NCBI GenBank assembly: GCA_044228795.1
Contig: JBGAUE010000006.1
Span: forward strand, 106,641 to 170,640
Length of the DNA: 64,000 nucleotides
Direction of reading: 5' to 3'
Source: M0108 sp044228795
GTDB lineage: Bacteria > Pseudomonadota > Gammaproteobacteria > Chromatiales > Chromatiaceae
The notes under the pieces: generated by a model
Seen by the model: only the letters and a program-made list of their open reading frames with translations
What the model was told of the DNA's origin: nothing
Database searches by the model: none
In this document: in pieces, positions 34,545 to 42,884 of the stretch
Numbering within the stretch: the stretch's first letter is position 1
Layout: the number at the start of each line of letters is the position of its first letter
Program-made: the position numbers and the translations under genes

Positions 34545-35951
34545 ATGCCTTCCAATGTAATGAAAATGATCAAGGAAAATGAAGTCAAGTTCGTTGACTT
34601 GCGCTTCACCGATACCCGTGGCAAGGAACAGCATGTCTCCATGCCCATTAATGCGGTGGATGATGACTTCTTCACTGAAGGGAAGATGTTCGATGGCTCC
34701 TCCATCGCCGGCTGGAAGGGTATACAAGAGTCCGACATGGTGCTGATGCCCGAGGCCAGTACGGCGGTCATGGATCCCTTCTCCGATGAAAAGACCCTGA
34801 TATTGCGCTGCGACATTCTGGAGCCCAACACCATGCAGGGTTACGAGCGCGATCCGCGCTCCTTGGGGAAGCGCGCCGAAGCTTACCTCAAGTCCACCGG
34901 TATCGCCGACTCCGCCTTCTTCGGACCCGAGCCTGAGTTCTTTATCCTAGATGACGTGCGCTGGGGTGCCAGCATGTCTGGTTGCTTCTATAAGGTTGAT
35001 TCCGAGGAGGCCGACTGGAATTCCGAGCGGACCTACGAAGATGGCAATATCGGTCATCGTCCAGGCATTAAGGGGGGCTACTTTCCTGTACCCCCGGTCG
35101 ATTCCCTGAATGACTTGCGCGCTGCCATGTGCCTGGCGTTGGATGACATGGGCGTCCCCGTCGAGGTCCATCACCATGAGGTAGCAACCGCTGGACAATG
35201 CGAAATTGGTACTAAATTCAGCAGCCTGGTGCAGCGTGCTGACTGGGTACAGATCCAGAAATACGCTATCTGGAACGTGGCCCACGCCTATGGCAAGACT
35301 GTCACCTTCATGCCCAAGCCCCTGGTTGGCGATAATGGCAGTGGTATGCACTGCCACATGTCTCTGGGTAAGGATGGAGTCAACCTGTTCTCTGGCGACA
35401 AGTATGGCGGTCTGTCCGATATCGCTCTGTATTATATTGGCGGCATCATCAAGCACGCACGGGCTTTGAACGCCTTCACCAACGCCTCCACCAACTCCTA
35501 CAAGCGCTTGGTGCCGGGCTTCGAGGCTCCGGTCATGTTGGCTTACTCGGCCCGCAACCGCTCCGCCTCCATCCGTATCCCCCATGTAAGCAACCCCAAG
35601 GGACGTCGCATTGAAGTGCGGTTCCCGGATGCTACGGGCAACCCCTATCTGTCCTTCGCCGCCATGATGATGGCTGGTCTTGACGGTATCCAAAACAAAA
35701 TTCATCCTGGCGATCCCATGGATAAAGATCTCTATGATCTGCCTCCCGAGGAGGAGAAGGCTATCCCGACAGTATGTCACGCCCTTGATCAGGCCCTGGA
35801 TTGCTTGGACAAAGATCGCGATTTCCTGACGGCTGGCGGAGTCTTTACCAATGATCTGATCGATGCCTACATTGCCCTCAAGATGACCGAGGTGACGCAA
35901 TTGCGCATGACGACCCACCCCATCGAATTCGATCTCTATTACAGCCTCTGA
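34545..35951 (+). CDS. glnA: Glutamine synthetase type I
   Basis: The 468-residue enzyme condenses ammonia and glutamate using ATP and is a dodecamer of the GSI-beta type. The N-terminal region contains FDGSSIAGWKGIQESDM; FFGPEPEFFI and the ATP-site tract NGSGMHCHMSL follow. The adenylylation tyrosine falls exactly at residue 397 in DKDLYDLPPEE, so the enzyme can be regulated by GlnE. A ribosome-binding site (CGGAG) precedes the ATG. Sigma-54 and NtrC-type sites upstream and ntrBC downstream show classical nitrogen control. Confidence 0.98.
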   Translation: MPSNVMKMIKENEVKFVDLRFTDTRGKEQHVSMPINAVDDDFFTEGKMFDGSSIAGWKGIQESDMVLMPEASTAVMDPFSDEKTLILRCDILEPNTMQGYERDPRSLGKRAEAYLKSTGIADSAFFGPEPEFFILDDVRWGASMSGCFYKVDSEEADWNSERTYEDGNIGHRPGIKGGYFPVPPVDSLNDLRAAMCLALDDMGVPVEVHHHEVATAGQCEIGTKFSSLVQRADWVQIQKYAIWNVAHAYGKTVTFMPKPLVGDNGSGMHCHMSLGKDGVNLFSGDKYGGLSDIALYYIGGIIKHARALNAFTNASTNSYKRLVPGFEAPVMLAYSARNRSASIRIPHVSNPKGRRIEVRFPDATGNPYLSFAAMMMAGLDGIQNKIHPGDPMDKDLYDLPPEEEKAIPTVCHALDQALDCLDKDRDFLTAGGVFTNDLIDAYIALKMTEVTQLRMTTHPIEFDLYYSL

Positions 35952-36013
35952 TTAGTTTGGAGATTGGGAGATGAGGACGGGCGAGTCTTGTCTTCCAGTC
36001 TAGAGAAACTGCT

Positions 36014-36040
36014 AACGCCCCGTGAGGGGCGTTTTGCTTT
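36014..36040 (+). terminator. Rho-independent terminator after glnA
   Basis: An 8-bp perfect stem AACGCCCC/GGGGCGTT with a GTGA tetraloop is followed by TTTGCTTT. It is 62 bp after the glnA stop and separates glnA from ntrBC transcription, at least partly. Confidence 0.85.
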
Positions 36041-36224
36041 CAGAAGTCGGGGGAGAGGAATCGAGACTGGTCGGATATTGAGCCGTGCGCACCCTTTTGG
36101 AGCGAATGTTTAATCTGAAAGCGGTCGCCTTGGTGGCACTCACTGTTTAACGCATGGAATGCGAATTGCCTAAAGTAAATCTAAACGGCGCACACCCTGG
36201 GAAATTACCTGCTGGGTCACTTGC

Positions 36225-37298
36225 ATGAAGATGCCCAATCCACGGAAGACGAGCCTCGAGAAGAAGATTCTCGACAACCTGAATACCGCTGCCCTATTGT
36301 TTGATAAGGACTTACGTCTCATCCATATCAACCCGGCTGGTGAGATGTTGTTCGATGTGAGCGCCCGTTATGTTCTGGGTGTACAGGCCATGGATATCCT
36401 CATTTGTCCGAGCGATGCCGTCGAGTGCCGGCTTCGCCAGGCAGCCCAAACCCGTCAGCCCTTTACCGAGCGCGAGATAAACATTGTCCTGATAGATGGG
36501 CGGACGATTCGGGTAAATTGTACCGTGTTACCCATTCATCAATTTGGGGCGGAGGTAGAGCTTCTGGTGGAGTTGCACCAAGTAGATCGTCAGCTCCGCA
36601 TCAATCGCGAGGAACACCTGCAATCTCAGCACCAGGCGACCCAGGCCCTGATACGTGGCTTGGCCCACGAGATTAAAAATCCCCTCGGTGGATTACGGGG
36701 CGCGGCCCAGCTATTGGAACAGGAATTACCCGACAAATCGCTTTGCGAATATACCCGCATCATTATTGAAGAGGCTGACCGCCTCCAGGCCCTCATGGAT
36801 CGTATGCTGGGCCCCAATCGTTTGCCCAAGCTAGGCAAGGTCAATATCCACTCCCTCCTGGAGCGGGTTCGGAGCCTGATATTGGCGGAACACCCTAGTG
36901 GACCTCTGATAGAACGGGACTATGACCCAAGTATCCCGGAATTCATGGCCGATGGAGATCGTCTCCTTCAGGCCCTACTCAATCTGGTGCGTAACGCTGC
37001 CAAGGCTACTGGCCCGAACGGCCGTGTCGTGCTGCGTACTCGGGTGTTGCGCCAGTTCACCATGGGCGGTAAACGCCATCGTCTTGTGCTACGTGTCGAG
37101 GTTTATGACAACGGCCCCGGCGTACCCTTGGAGTTGCAGGAGCGTATCTTCTTTCCCATGGTCACTGGCCAGGCCGGGGGCACGGGACTGGGTCTGCCGA
37201 TTGCCCAAGAGCTGGTCAACCAGCATGGCGGTCTGATCGAGTGCGAGAGTCAACCCGGCGAGGCACGGTTCTTCGTCTATCTGCCGTTGGAGACATAA
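36225..37298 (+). CDS. glnL: Nitrogen regulation sensor kinase/phosphatase NtrB
   Basis: The 357-residue cytoplasmic histidine kinase phosphorylates NtrC under nitrogen limitation. An N-terminal PAS domain (about 12-125) is followed by the H-box LAHEIKNPLGGLRG with the phospho-acceptor His148. The HATPase domain has N-box LNLVRNAAKA, G1 DNGPGVP and G2 GTGLGLPIAQ. There is no membrane segment, as expected for NtrB. Its stop is 1 bp before the ntrC start. Confidence 0.95.
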   Translation: MKMPNPRKTSLEKKILDNLNTAALLFDKDLRLIHINPAGEMLFDVSARYVLGVQAMDILICPSDAVECRLRQAAQTRQPFTEREINIVLIDGRTIRVNCTVLPIHQFGAEVELLVELHQVDRQLRINREEHLQSQHQATQALIRGLAHEIKNPLGGLRGAAQLLEQELPDKSLCEYTRIIIEEADRLQALMDRMLGPNRLPKLGKVNIHSLLERVRSLILAEHPSGPLIERDYDPSIPEFMADGDRLLQALLNLVRNAAKATGPNGRVVLRTRVLRQFTMGGKRHRLVLRVEVYDNGPGVPLELQERIFFPMVTGQAGGTGLGLPIAQELVNQHGGLIECESQPGEARFFVYLPLET

Positions 37299-37299
37299 C

Positions 37300-38727
37300 A
37301 TGATAAAGGCACCCAAGGTCTGGGTCATCGACGATGACCGCTCCATCCGGTGGGTGCTGGAGCGGGCGCTGCGTAAGGCTGAAATGGACGTTACCTGCTT
37401 TTCCAACGGTGTTGGTGTCATGGAGATACTGGAGCGCGATCAGCCGGATGCCATCCTTTCCGATGTCCGGATGCCTGGCATTGATGGCCTGGAACTCCTG
37501 GACAAGATCACCGCCCGCTATCCATCCCTACCCGTAATTATCATGACGGCACATTCGGATCTCGATAGCGCCGTGTCCGCCTTCCATGGCGGCGCCTTCG
37601 AGTACCTCCCCAAGCCCTTCGATCTTGACGAAGCCGTCGCCCAGGTTCGCCGCGCCTGTCGTCATCAAACTCAGGAAGGGGGTGAATCTGAAGCGCCTAT
37701 GGCGAAGGGCGCCGAGATCATCGGTGAGGCCCCGGCCATGCAGGAGGTCTTTCGCGCAATTGGTCGGCTCGTTCGCTCCAACATTACCGTATTGATCAAC
37801 GGTGAATCAGGTACGGGGAAAGAACTGGTCGCCCGTGCGCTTCACCGCCACAGCCCGCGTACCGATAAGCCCTTTATCGCTCTCAATATGGCCGCCATCC
37901 CTCATGATCTACTGGAATCTGAGCTCTTTGGCCATGAACGTGGGTCCTTCACGGGTGCCCAAGCACGACGCGAGGGTAGGTTTGAGCAAGCCCATGGCGG
38001 GACCCTCTTTTTGGATGAGATCGGTGACATGCCGGCGGAACTCCAGACACGCTTGCTGCGTGTTCTGGCGGACGGTGAGTTCTATCGGGTAGGTGGATTG
38101 GCGCCAGTCAAGGTGGATACACGGATCATCGCTGCCACTCACCAACACCTCGAGTCGCTTGTTCAGCAGGGCCGTTTTCGTGAGGACCTCTTCCATCGTC
38201 TCAATGTTATTCGCATCCACCTCCCAGCGTTGCGGGAGCGGCGCGAGGATATTCCTTTGCTGATGCGCCACTTTCTTACCTCCGCCGCGACGGAACTGGG
38301 GTGCGAGTCCAAGGTCCTCTCTCTTGGCGCCGCCGAACGCCTCGCCGGTCTCGACTGGCCTGGGAATGTCCGCCAACTCGAAAACACCGCGCGCTGGCTT
38401 ACCGTGATGGCGGCGGGCAAGGAGATACACATCGAAGACTTGCCAGCGGAACTAGCCTTGCCAACCAGTGGCCGCGAAAGTGAAGATTCGTGGCTATCGG
38501 CCCTGCGCCGATGGGCGCGCAATCATCTCAAGGCAGGCGGGGGTGGGTTGCTGAATCTTGCCCTGCCTTCCCTGGAACATATCCTCATTGAGATCGCCTT
38601 GGAGCATACCGAGGGACGCCGACAGGATGCCGCTCGTCTCCTCGGCTGGGGTCGCAATACCCTGACACGCAAGATCAAGGAACTCAAGATGGATGTGGAT
38701 GGCAATAGCTCGGAAGAAGATGTCTGA
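37300..38727 (+). CDS. glnG: Nitrogen regulation response regulator NtrC
   Basis: The 475-residue sigma-54 activator has a receiver domain with phospho-acceptor Asp55 in LSDVRMPGIDG. The AAA+ domain has Walker A GESGTGKE and the sigma-54 loop GSFTGA in ERGSFTGAQ. The C-terminal Fis-type helix-turn-helix ends RLLGWGRNTLTRKIKEL. It is coupled to ntrB. The likely targets include the dyad and promoter upstream of glnA. Typical family length and domain order. Confidence 0.96.
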   Translation: MIKAPKVWVIDDDRSIRWVLERALRKAEMDVTCFSNGVGVMEILERDQPDAILSDVRMPGIDGLELLDKITARYPSLPVIIMTAHSDLDSAVSAFHGGAFEYLPKPFDLDEAVAQVRRACRHQTQEGGESEAPMAKGAEIIGEAPAMQEVFRAIGRLVRSNITVLINGESGTGKELVARALHRHSPRTDKPFIALNMAAIPHDLLESELFGHERGSFTGAQARREGRFEQAHGGTLFLDEIGDMPAELQTRLLRVLADGEFYRVGGLAPVKVDTRIIAATHQHLESLVQQGRFREDLFHRLNVIRIHLPALRERREDIPLLMRHFLTSAATELGCESKVLSLGAAERLAGLDWPGNVRQLENTARWLTVMAAGKEIHIEDLPAELALPTSGRESEDSWLSALRRWARNHLKAGGGGLLNLALPSLEHILIEIALEHTEGRRQDAARLLGWGRNTLTRKIKELKMDVDGNSSEEDV

Positions 38728-38804
38728 CCAGACGGAACTATTGAAAGTCCCTCCAAGATCCCAAGGTGTAGCTGTTAGCAAGTTTCTAGATCCTGGGAGT
38801 AAAC

Positions 38805-39203
38805 ATGGATAGCGCCAGCATTGAATTGCCCGGCTCCGAATTGGATGCCATCCTTATGGAGGATGGCTGTTTGAGGATATGCTTTTCCAGAGTCATCATC
38901 ATCAAAACCATGACGGGTTCCAGCGAGAAGACCCGCTGGTGGCAAACGGGTGAACTGGTGATGGAGGGGGCCGAGTTGGAAGGTAACCCCCCGCAGGGCC
39001 ACTTGGTCTGTGTGGGGGGGGACATCGAGGACAATATCTTCACATATCGCGACATGATCCCCTTGCCCCTGGCGAGCAGGGGATGTGTCGGATGTGACTT
39101 CGGCTTCCATGACACAGACGCTCGCCTGAAGGTCAGGGCCATAGCTATGCATCTGGAAATGAAGGGGTTGCCTAAGTATATTGAACATCTGCGGCCTGTC
39201 TGA
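38805..39203 (+). CDS. Small protein of unknown function
   Basis: This 132-residue frame is preceded by the purine-rich sequence GGGAG shortly before the ATG and lies 77 bp after ntrC. The composition suggests a beta-rich soluble fold, with alternating hydrophobic stretches such as LRICFSRVIIIKTM and ARLKVRAIAMHLEM. It contains five cysteines, one pair as CVGC near residue 94. There is no signal peptide or membrane segment. I do not recognise the family. It lies between ntrC and the convergent endonuclease V gene. Confidence 0.7.
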   Translation: MDSASIELPGSELDAILMEDGCLRICFSRVIIIKTMTGSSEKTRWWQTGELVMEGAELEGNPPQGHLVCVGGDIEDNIFTYRDMIPLPLASRGCVGCDFGFHDTDARLKVRAIAMHLEMKGLPKYIEHLRPV

Positions 39204-39281
39204 GTCATGCCCCCGCCCCAGTCCCAACTGCCTTGCTTTCTCCCAATCAATGGTGGTTTGGAGTTCAACCCTGCACTCCGT

Positions 39282-39953
39282 TTATCGGTTAGCAGCCCCT
39301 TCCAAGGATGCGAGGCGGTGCGCCCAGCGGGTTGTTTCAGGCAGGCGAAAGCGGGTAGTGCAGGCCAGGACATAGTGGATTGCTGTCTCCAAACTGATCT
39401 TGTGTCCTACCGAAACATAGAGCGGCTGGGTATTGCGCCGGGTGCGTACGAGGGCCCCTATGATTTCGCCTTGATGCCAAAGGGGTGTTCGGTCCCCTTT
39501 CTCCGGCCCCAAGGGACCGTGGTCGCCGATCAGACGGGATTTGGCAACGCCGATGCTCGGCAGGCCCGTGAGAATGCCCAAGTGGCAGGCAAGTCCAAAG
39601 CGGTGGGGGTGGGCATAACCCTGGCCATCGCAAAGCAGCAGATCCGGGGGCTCGCTCAGGGCCGCTAGGGCATCCAGCAAGGCCGGCACCTCGCGGAAGG
39701 AAAGCAGGCCTGGCACATAGGGAAAAACCGTGTGCCTCCGCGCCAAGGAGTGATCCAGCAGTTGGAGATCGGGGAAGGATAGGACCGCTACTCCCGCGCG
39801 AGTTTCTAAACCACCCTCAGGAAAGCCAACGTCAAGCCCTGCCACTCGTCGCACCAGGAGCAGTTCATTCCTATGCACTACCTGGTCACGCAACCGCCTC
39901 TGAACCATGCGAGCCTCGACAGTCGTTGTGGGCCACTCATGGATACCAGTCAT
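39282..39953 (-). CDS. nfi: Endonuclease V (deoxyinosine 3'-endonuclease)
   Basis: The 223-residue enzyme nicks DNA near deoxyinosine, starting repair of deaminated adenine. The catalytic Asp41 lies in AGLDVGF. The conserved YVPGLLSFRE (79-88) supplies Glu88 and the base-recognition wedge. LLCDGQGYAHPHRFG (106-120) contains the second metal-binding Asp109. The length equals that of E. coli Nfi. It is divergent from the diiron protein gene. Confidence 0.95.
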   Translation of the reverse strand: MTGIHEWPTTTVEARMVQRRLRDQVVHRNELLLVRRVAGLDVGFPEGGLETRAGVAVLSFPDLQLLDHSLARRHTVFPYVPGLLSFREVPALLDALAALSEPPDLLLCDGQGYAHPHRFGLACHLGILTGLPSIGVAKSRLIGDHGPLGPEKGDRTPLWHQGEIIGALVRTRRNTQPLYVSVGHKISLETAIHYVLACTTRFRLPETTRWAHRLASLEGAANR

Positions 39954-40069
39954 CCGCCACCCCCTGGGTGATTCTAGCCACAGGCTTTTATCCCCAGGGC
40001 TTGCGATTACATTCTGGGTCGGTAAAGATCACGCTTATTCTCAGTCCTTGCAACCATGGCGGAGTAAAC

Positions 40070-40840
40070 ATGGCCCTGGAACTCTACAACGATGGCCAAC
40101 ACATCTGCTTCCTCTTCCAGAATTTGGTGACTGGGGAGGCAGTACAGGCCAATCAGGCCTTGATCCTGGATCGGGGCGAGGCGGCCCTGCTGGACCCCGG
40201 TGGTGAGATGACTTACACGGCCCTCCAGAGTGTCCTCGGTGCATACCTGGGCTGTAATGGTCCCAACTTTGTCCTAGCATCGCACCAGGATCCAGACATC
40301 ATTTCCTCACTTGATCTTTGGCTGACGCAAACCTCATGCAGGATCGTTATCCCGGCGGTCTGGGAACGGTTTATTCCCCACCTTACGCATCCAGGCCGAC
40401 TCGCCGACCGTGTCATCTCTATTCCCGATCAAGGGCAAAATCTGCCTCTTGGCAATTCACAAATCCAGGCCCTGCCCGCCCATTTCCTCCATGCGGAGGG
40501 CAACTTCTCCTTTTATGACCCGGCCAGTCGCATTCTCTTTTCGGGAGATATTGGGGCAAATTTTCCCCACCAGGGGCTTCATAAACCAGTGACAAAGTTG
40601 GCGGAGATTCTTCCTTGGATGGAAGCCTTCCACCGTCGCCACATGGGCGCCAATAAGGTTTGCCGCTTCTGGGCCGATATGGTGCGGGATTTGGACGTGG
40701 ACAAATTGGTGCCCCAACACGGCCGCTTCATAGAGGGTGCGGCGGGGGTGCGAGAATTTCTTGACTGGTTTGCGGAGCTTGAATGCGGCATCGACTTGGT
40801 CAGTCCGGCCCTTTACCGGCTACCGCGGATGGATGCATGA
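40070..40840 (+). CDS. Stand-alone diiron metallo-beta-lactamase-fold protein (ODP/flavodiiron-like)
   Basis: The 256-residue protein resembles the metallo-beta-lactamase half of flavodiiron proteins without the flavodoxin domain. Ligand motifs are visible in order: His72-x-Asp74-x-Asp76 in SHQDPD, His141 in AHFLHAEGNF, Asp160 in FSGDIG and His217 in PQHGRF. Family members of this ODP type bind oxygen at a diiron site; the family also includes redox enzymes. The frame is open from 39926, but similarity begins at MALELYNDGQH, so the ATG at 40070 is chosen. No flavodoxin, rubredoxin or chemotaxis gene is adjacent. Confidence 0.82.
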   Translation: MALELYNDGQHICFLFQNLVTGEAVQANQALILDRGEAALLDPGGEMTYTALQSVLGAYLGCNGPNFVLASHQDPDIISSLDLWLTQTSCRIVIPAVWERFIPHLTHPGRLADRVISIPDQGQNLPLGNSQIQALPAHFLHAEGNFSFYDPASRILFSGDIGANFPHQGLHKPVTKLAEILPWMEAFHRRHMGANKVCRFWADMVRDLDVDKLVPQHGRFIEGAAGVREFLDWFAELECGIDLVSPALYRLPRMDA

Positions 40841-40865
40841 TCCCAAGCGATTCTCACCCGCCAAA

Positions 40866-40908
40866 CAATACCCGCATAATAGCGGGTATTGGGTGCCGGG
40901 AACCGGCA
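40866..40908. terminator. Tandem hairpins between convergent genes
   Basis: Two perfect inverted repeats follow each other: a 10-bp stem CAATACCCGC/GCGGGTATTG with a 6-base loop at 40866-40891, then a 6-bp stem TGCCGG/CCGGCA with a GAA loop at 40894-40908. They lie 26 bp after the diiron gene and before the end of a convergent gene. There is no long T run, so a bidirectional terminator is likely but unproven. Confidence 0.55.
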
Positions 40909-40946
40909 TGCACGGAGGAGGTGTGAATGCTGGCCAAGGATGGTGG

Positions 40947-41174
40947 TTAATAATTGCGGGCGGAGCCGACGATCTCGTGGGCTAAATCAACAACACGAGT
41001 CGCCATCTCACTGTATTCATGGCGGTAATTAGCAAGGAGGCCATCTTCGGATGCCCAATAATCTTTGCCTGTGACGCCATGCTCATGCTCGTGTGCAATG
41101 AACTGCTTCTGCATTACCAGCATCTTGTCGATCAGTTCTTGCTTCTCTTTTTTCAATGCCGCGATGTCACTCAT
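40947..41174 (-). CDS. Small helical protein of unknown function
   Basis: The 75-residue frame starts MSDIAALKKEKQELIDKMLV and is mostly charged alpha-helix, followed by the segment HEHEHGVTGKDYWASEDG and a second helix. The His-Glu-His-Glu-His run could bind a metal. Five extra residues are possible from an upstream Met at 41189. There is no signal peptide or membrane segment. I do not recognise the family with certainty. It converges with the diiron gene, separated by tandem hairpins. Confidence 0.65.
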   Translation of the reverse strand: MSDIAALKKEKQELIDKMLVMQKQFIAHEHEHGVTGKDYWASEDGLLANYRHEYSEMATRVVDLAHEIVGSARNY

Positions 41175-41318
41175 GGATTTCACTCCCAAAAGCCTAGGTA
41201 AATCTTGAATTCCGCCGGCTTATTTAGTGTATGCCGAAATCTTAATATAGCATGGAGGGCCCAATCCGGGTCAAACGAAATCTACCGAATCAGGACTTTT
41301 TAGGCTGCCTTGGGGCTC

Positions 41319-42299
41319 TCAGCAACCACAGAACGCTATCGGTTGGCCGTGGAGGCGCAGGGAGCCGGTCAATTGAGCCAAGTCCTCCAGGCCCTGGCGA
41401 TCCAGATAGTCGAGAATGCCCTGGTTGATCTTGCTAAGAATCAAGGGGTCGTAAAAAAGAGCAGTACCGATGCCAATGGCGGTGGCACCGGCGATGAAAA
41501 ATTCCAGGGCGTCGGCGGCGCAACTGATGCCTCCTTGGCCAATGATAGGCACCCCATGGTTGCGGCAGACCTGGTAGACCTGATGGACCTTGAGTAGGGC
41601 AATGGGTTTGATGGCCGGCCCGGACAAACCGCCTTGGTTGTTACCGATGACCGGCATCCGCCTCTCGATGTCGATGGCCATGCCCATGAGGGTATTGATG
41701 GCAGAGAAGGCGTCCGAGCCAGCCTCCAGGCAGGCGCGGGCATTGCCTGCAATATCGGTTTGGTTAGGAGATAGCTTGGTAATGAGAGGCTTACGGGTCG
41801 CCTTGCGGCAGGCAGCGACGACTTGGGCAGACATACGCACATCATTGCCAAAGGCAACGCCGCCCTCCTTGACGTTCGGACAGGAGATGTTGATCTCAAT
41901 GGCGCTGATCGGGCTGTCGTCGAAACGCCGGGTGACCTCGTAATACTCCTCGACGCTGGATCCAGAGACATTGGCGATGAAGTGGGTTTCGCTAAAGTCC
42001 AGGGTTGGAAGAATTTCGCCTATGACCCGGTCAACGCCCGGATTTTGCAAACCGATTGCATTGATCATGCCACCGGAAGTCTCGCACACACGGTGCGGCG
42101 GATTACCGAGCCTAGACGCGTGGGTGGTTCCCTTGAGGCAGATGGCACCCGCCTCGAGGTTGGAGAAGCCCTGGATGCGCGTATACTCCTCACCAAATCC
42201 CACGCACCCGGACAGCAGCACCAAGGGGGTCGCGAAGTCCAGGCCGCAGAAATCAATGTGCAGTCGAGGGTCGGTCTTGAAATCCAACGCCATGTCCAA
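41319..42299 (-). CDS. Dihydroorotate dehydrogenase, class 1B-like
   Basis: The 326-residue FMN-binding TIM barrel resembles PyrD of class 1B, oxidising dihydroorotate in pyrimidine synthesis. The catalytic base position is Cys140 in INISCPNVKEGG, the class 1 signature; class 2 enzymes use Ser. FMN phosphate motifs IIGQGGISCAADALEF and GATAIGIGTAL follow. Class 1B enzymes work with an electron-transfer subunit PyrK; no pyrK is adjacent. It could instead be a dihydroorotate dehydrogenase-like protein of other specificity. Two Met codons near the start (42299 and 42293) are equally good. Confidence 0.85.
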   Translation of the reverse strand: MDMALDFKTDPRLHIDFCGLDFATPLVLLSGCVGFGEEYTRIQGFSNLEAGAICLKGTTHASRLGNPPHRVCETSGGMINAIGLQNPGVDRVIGEILPTLDFSETHFIANVSGSSVEEYYEVTRRFDDSPISAIEINISCPNVKEGGVAFGNDVRMSAQVVAACRKATRKPLITKLSPNQTDIAGNARACLEAGSDAFSAINTLMGMAIDIERRMPVIGNNQGGLSGPAIKPIALLKVHQVYQVCRNHGVPIIGQGGISCAADALEFFIAGATAIGIGTALFYDPLILSKINQGILDYLDRQGLEDLAQLTGSLRLHGQPIAFCGC

Positions 42300-42343
42300 T
42301 GCTCCTGAGACAGCCGCGTCCTGAGGCTGGCATCTTGATTCCG

Positions 42344-42814
42344 ATGTTCGATGTCGTCCTTTATCAGCCCGAGATCCCGCCCAATGCTGGCAACATCATG
42401 CGCCTTTGTGCCAATGCCGGAGCCCGTTTGCACCTGATTGAGCCCCTGGGTTTTGTCCTGGATGACCGCCGCTTGAGGCGGGCTGGACTCGATTACCGGG
42501 AATGGGTCAATGTCCAGGTCCACGCTGACTTTCCCACCTATGTCCAGACGCAATTCCCGCCTCGGCTCCTAGCCTGCACCACACGGGGTAACCTGTCGCT
42601 CGCCAATACCACATTTCAACCTGGCGATGCCCTGCTCTTTGGCCCGGAAACCCGGGGGTTGCCAATAGAACTGCTGGATGGCATTTCAGAGGACCGCCGC
42701 ATCTTCATCCCAATGCGCCCCGGCAATCGCAGCCTCAATCTGTCCAATGCCGTGGCCATTGTCCTCTACGAGGCTTGGCGGCAACAGCGTTTTGCGGGGG
42801 CAGGGCGTGAATGA
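42344..42814 (+). CDS. trmL: tRNA (cytidine/uridine-34 2'-O)-methyltransferase
   Basis: The 156-residue SPOUT methyltransferase methylates the wobble ribose of leucine tRNAs. The N-terminus MFDVVLYQPEIPPNAGNIMR and the knot motifs LLFGPETRGLP and IPMRPGNRSLNLSNAVAIVL are characteristic. An upstream Met at 42299 would overlap the divergent dehydrogenase start. Similarity begins at 42344, so this start is used. Confidence 0.95.
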   Translation: MFDVVLYQPEIPPNAGNIMRLCANAGARLHLIEPLGFVLDDRRLRRAGLDYREWVNVQVHADFPTYVQTQFPPRLLACTTRGNLSLANTTFQPGDALLFGPETRGLPIELLDGISEDRRIFIPMRPGNRSLNLSNAVAIVLYEAWRQQRFAGAGRE

Positions 42815-42884
42815 GGCTGAGTGAGGTCAGGGCGATCGCTCTGTTTGCCTGAACATGCCGGCAATGACCACCGACCACCTCTGT

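Noticed and set aside
34947..35918. A 323-codon open frame antisense to glnA
   Set aside because: It mirrors the codon bias of glnA, has no family motifs and no ribosome-binding site. The forward gene is certain.
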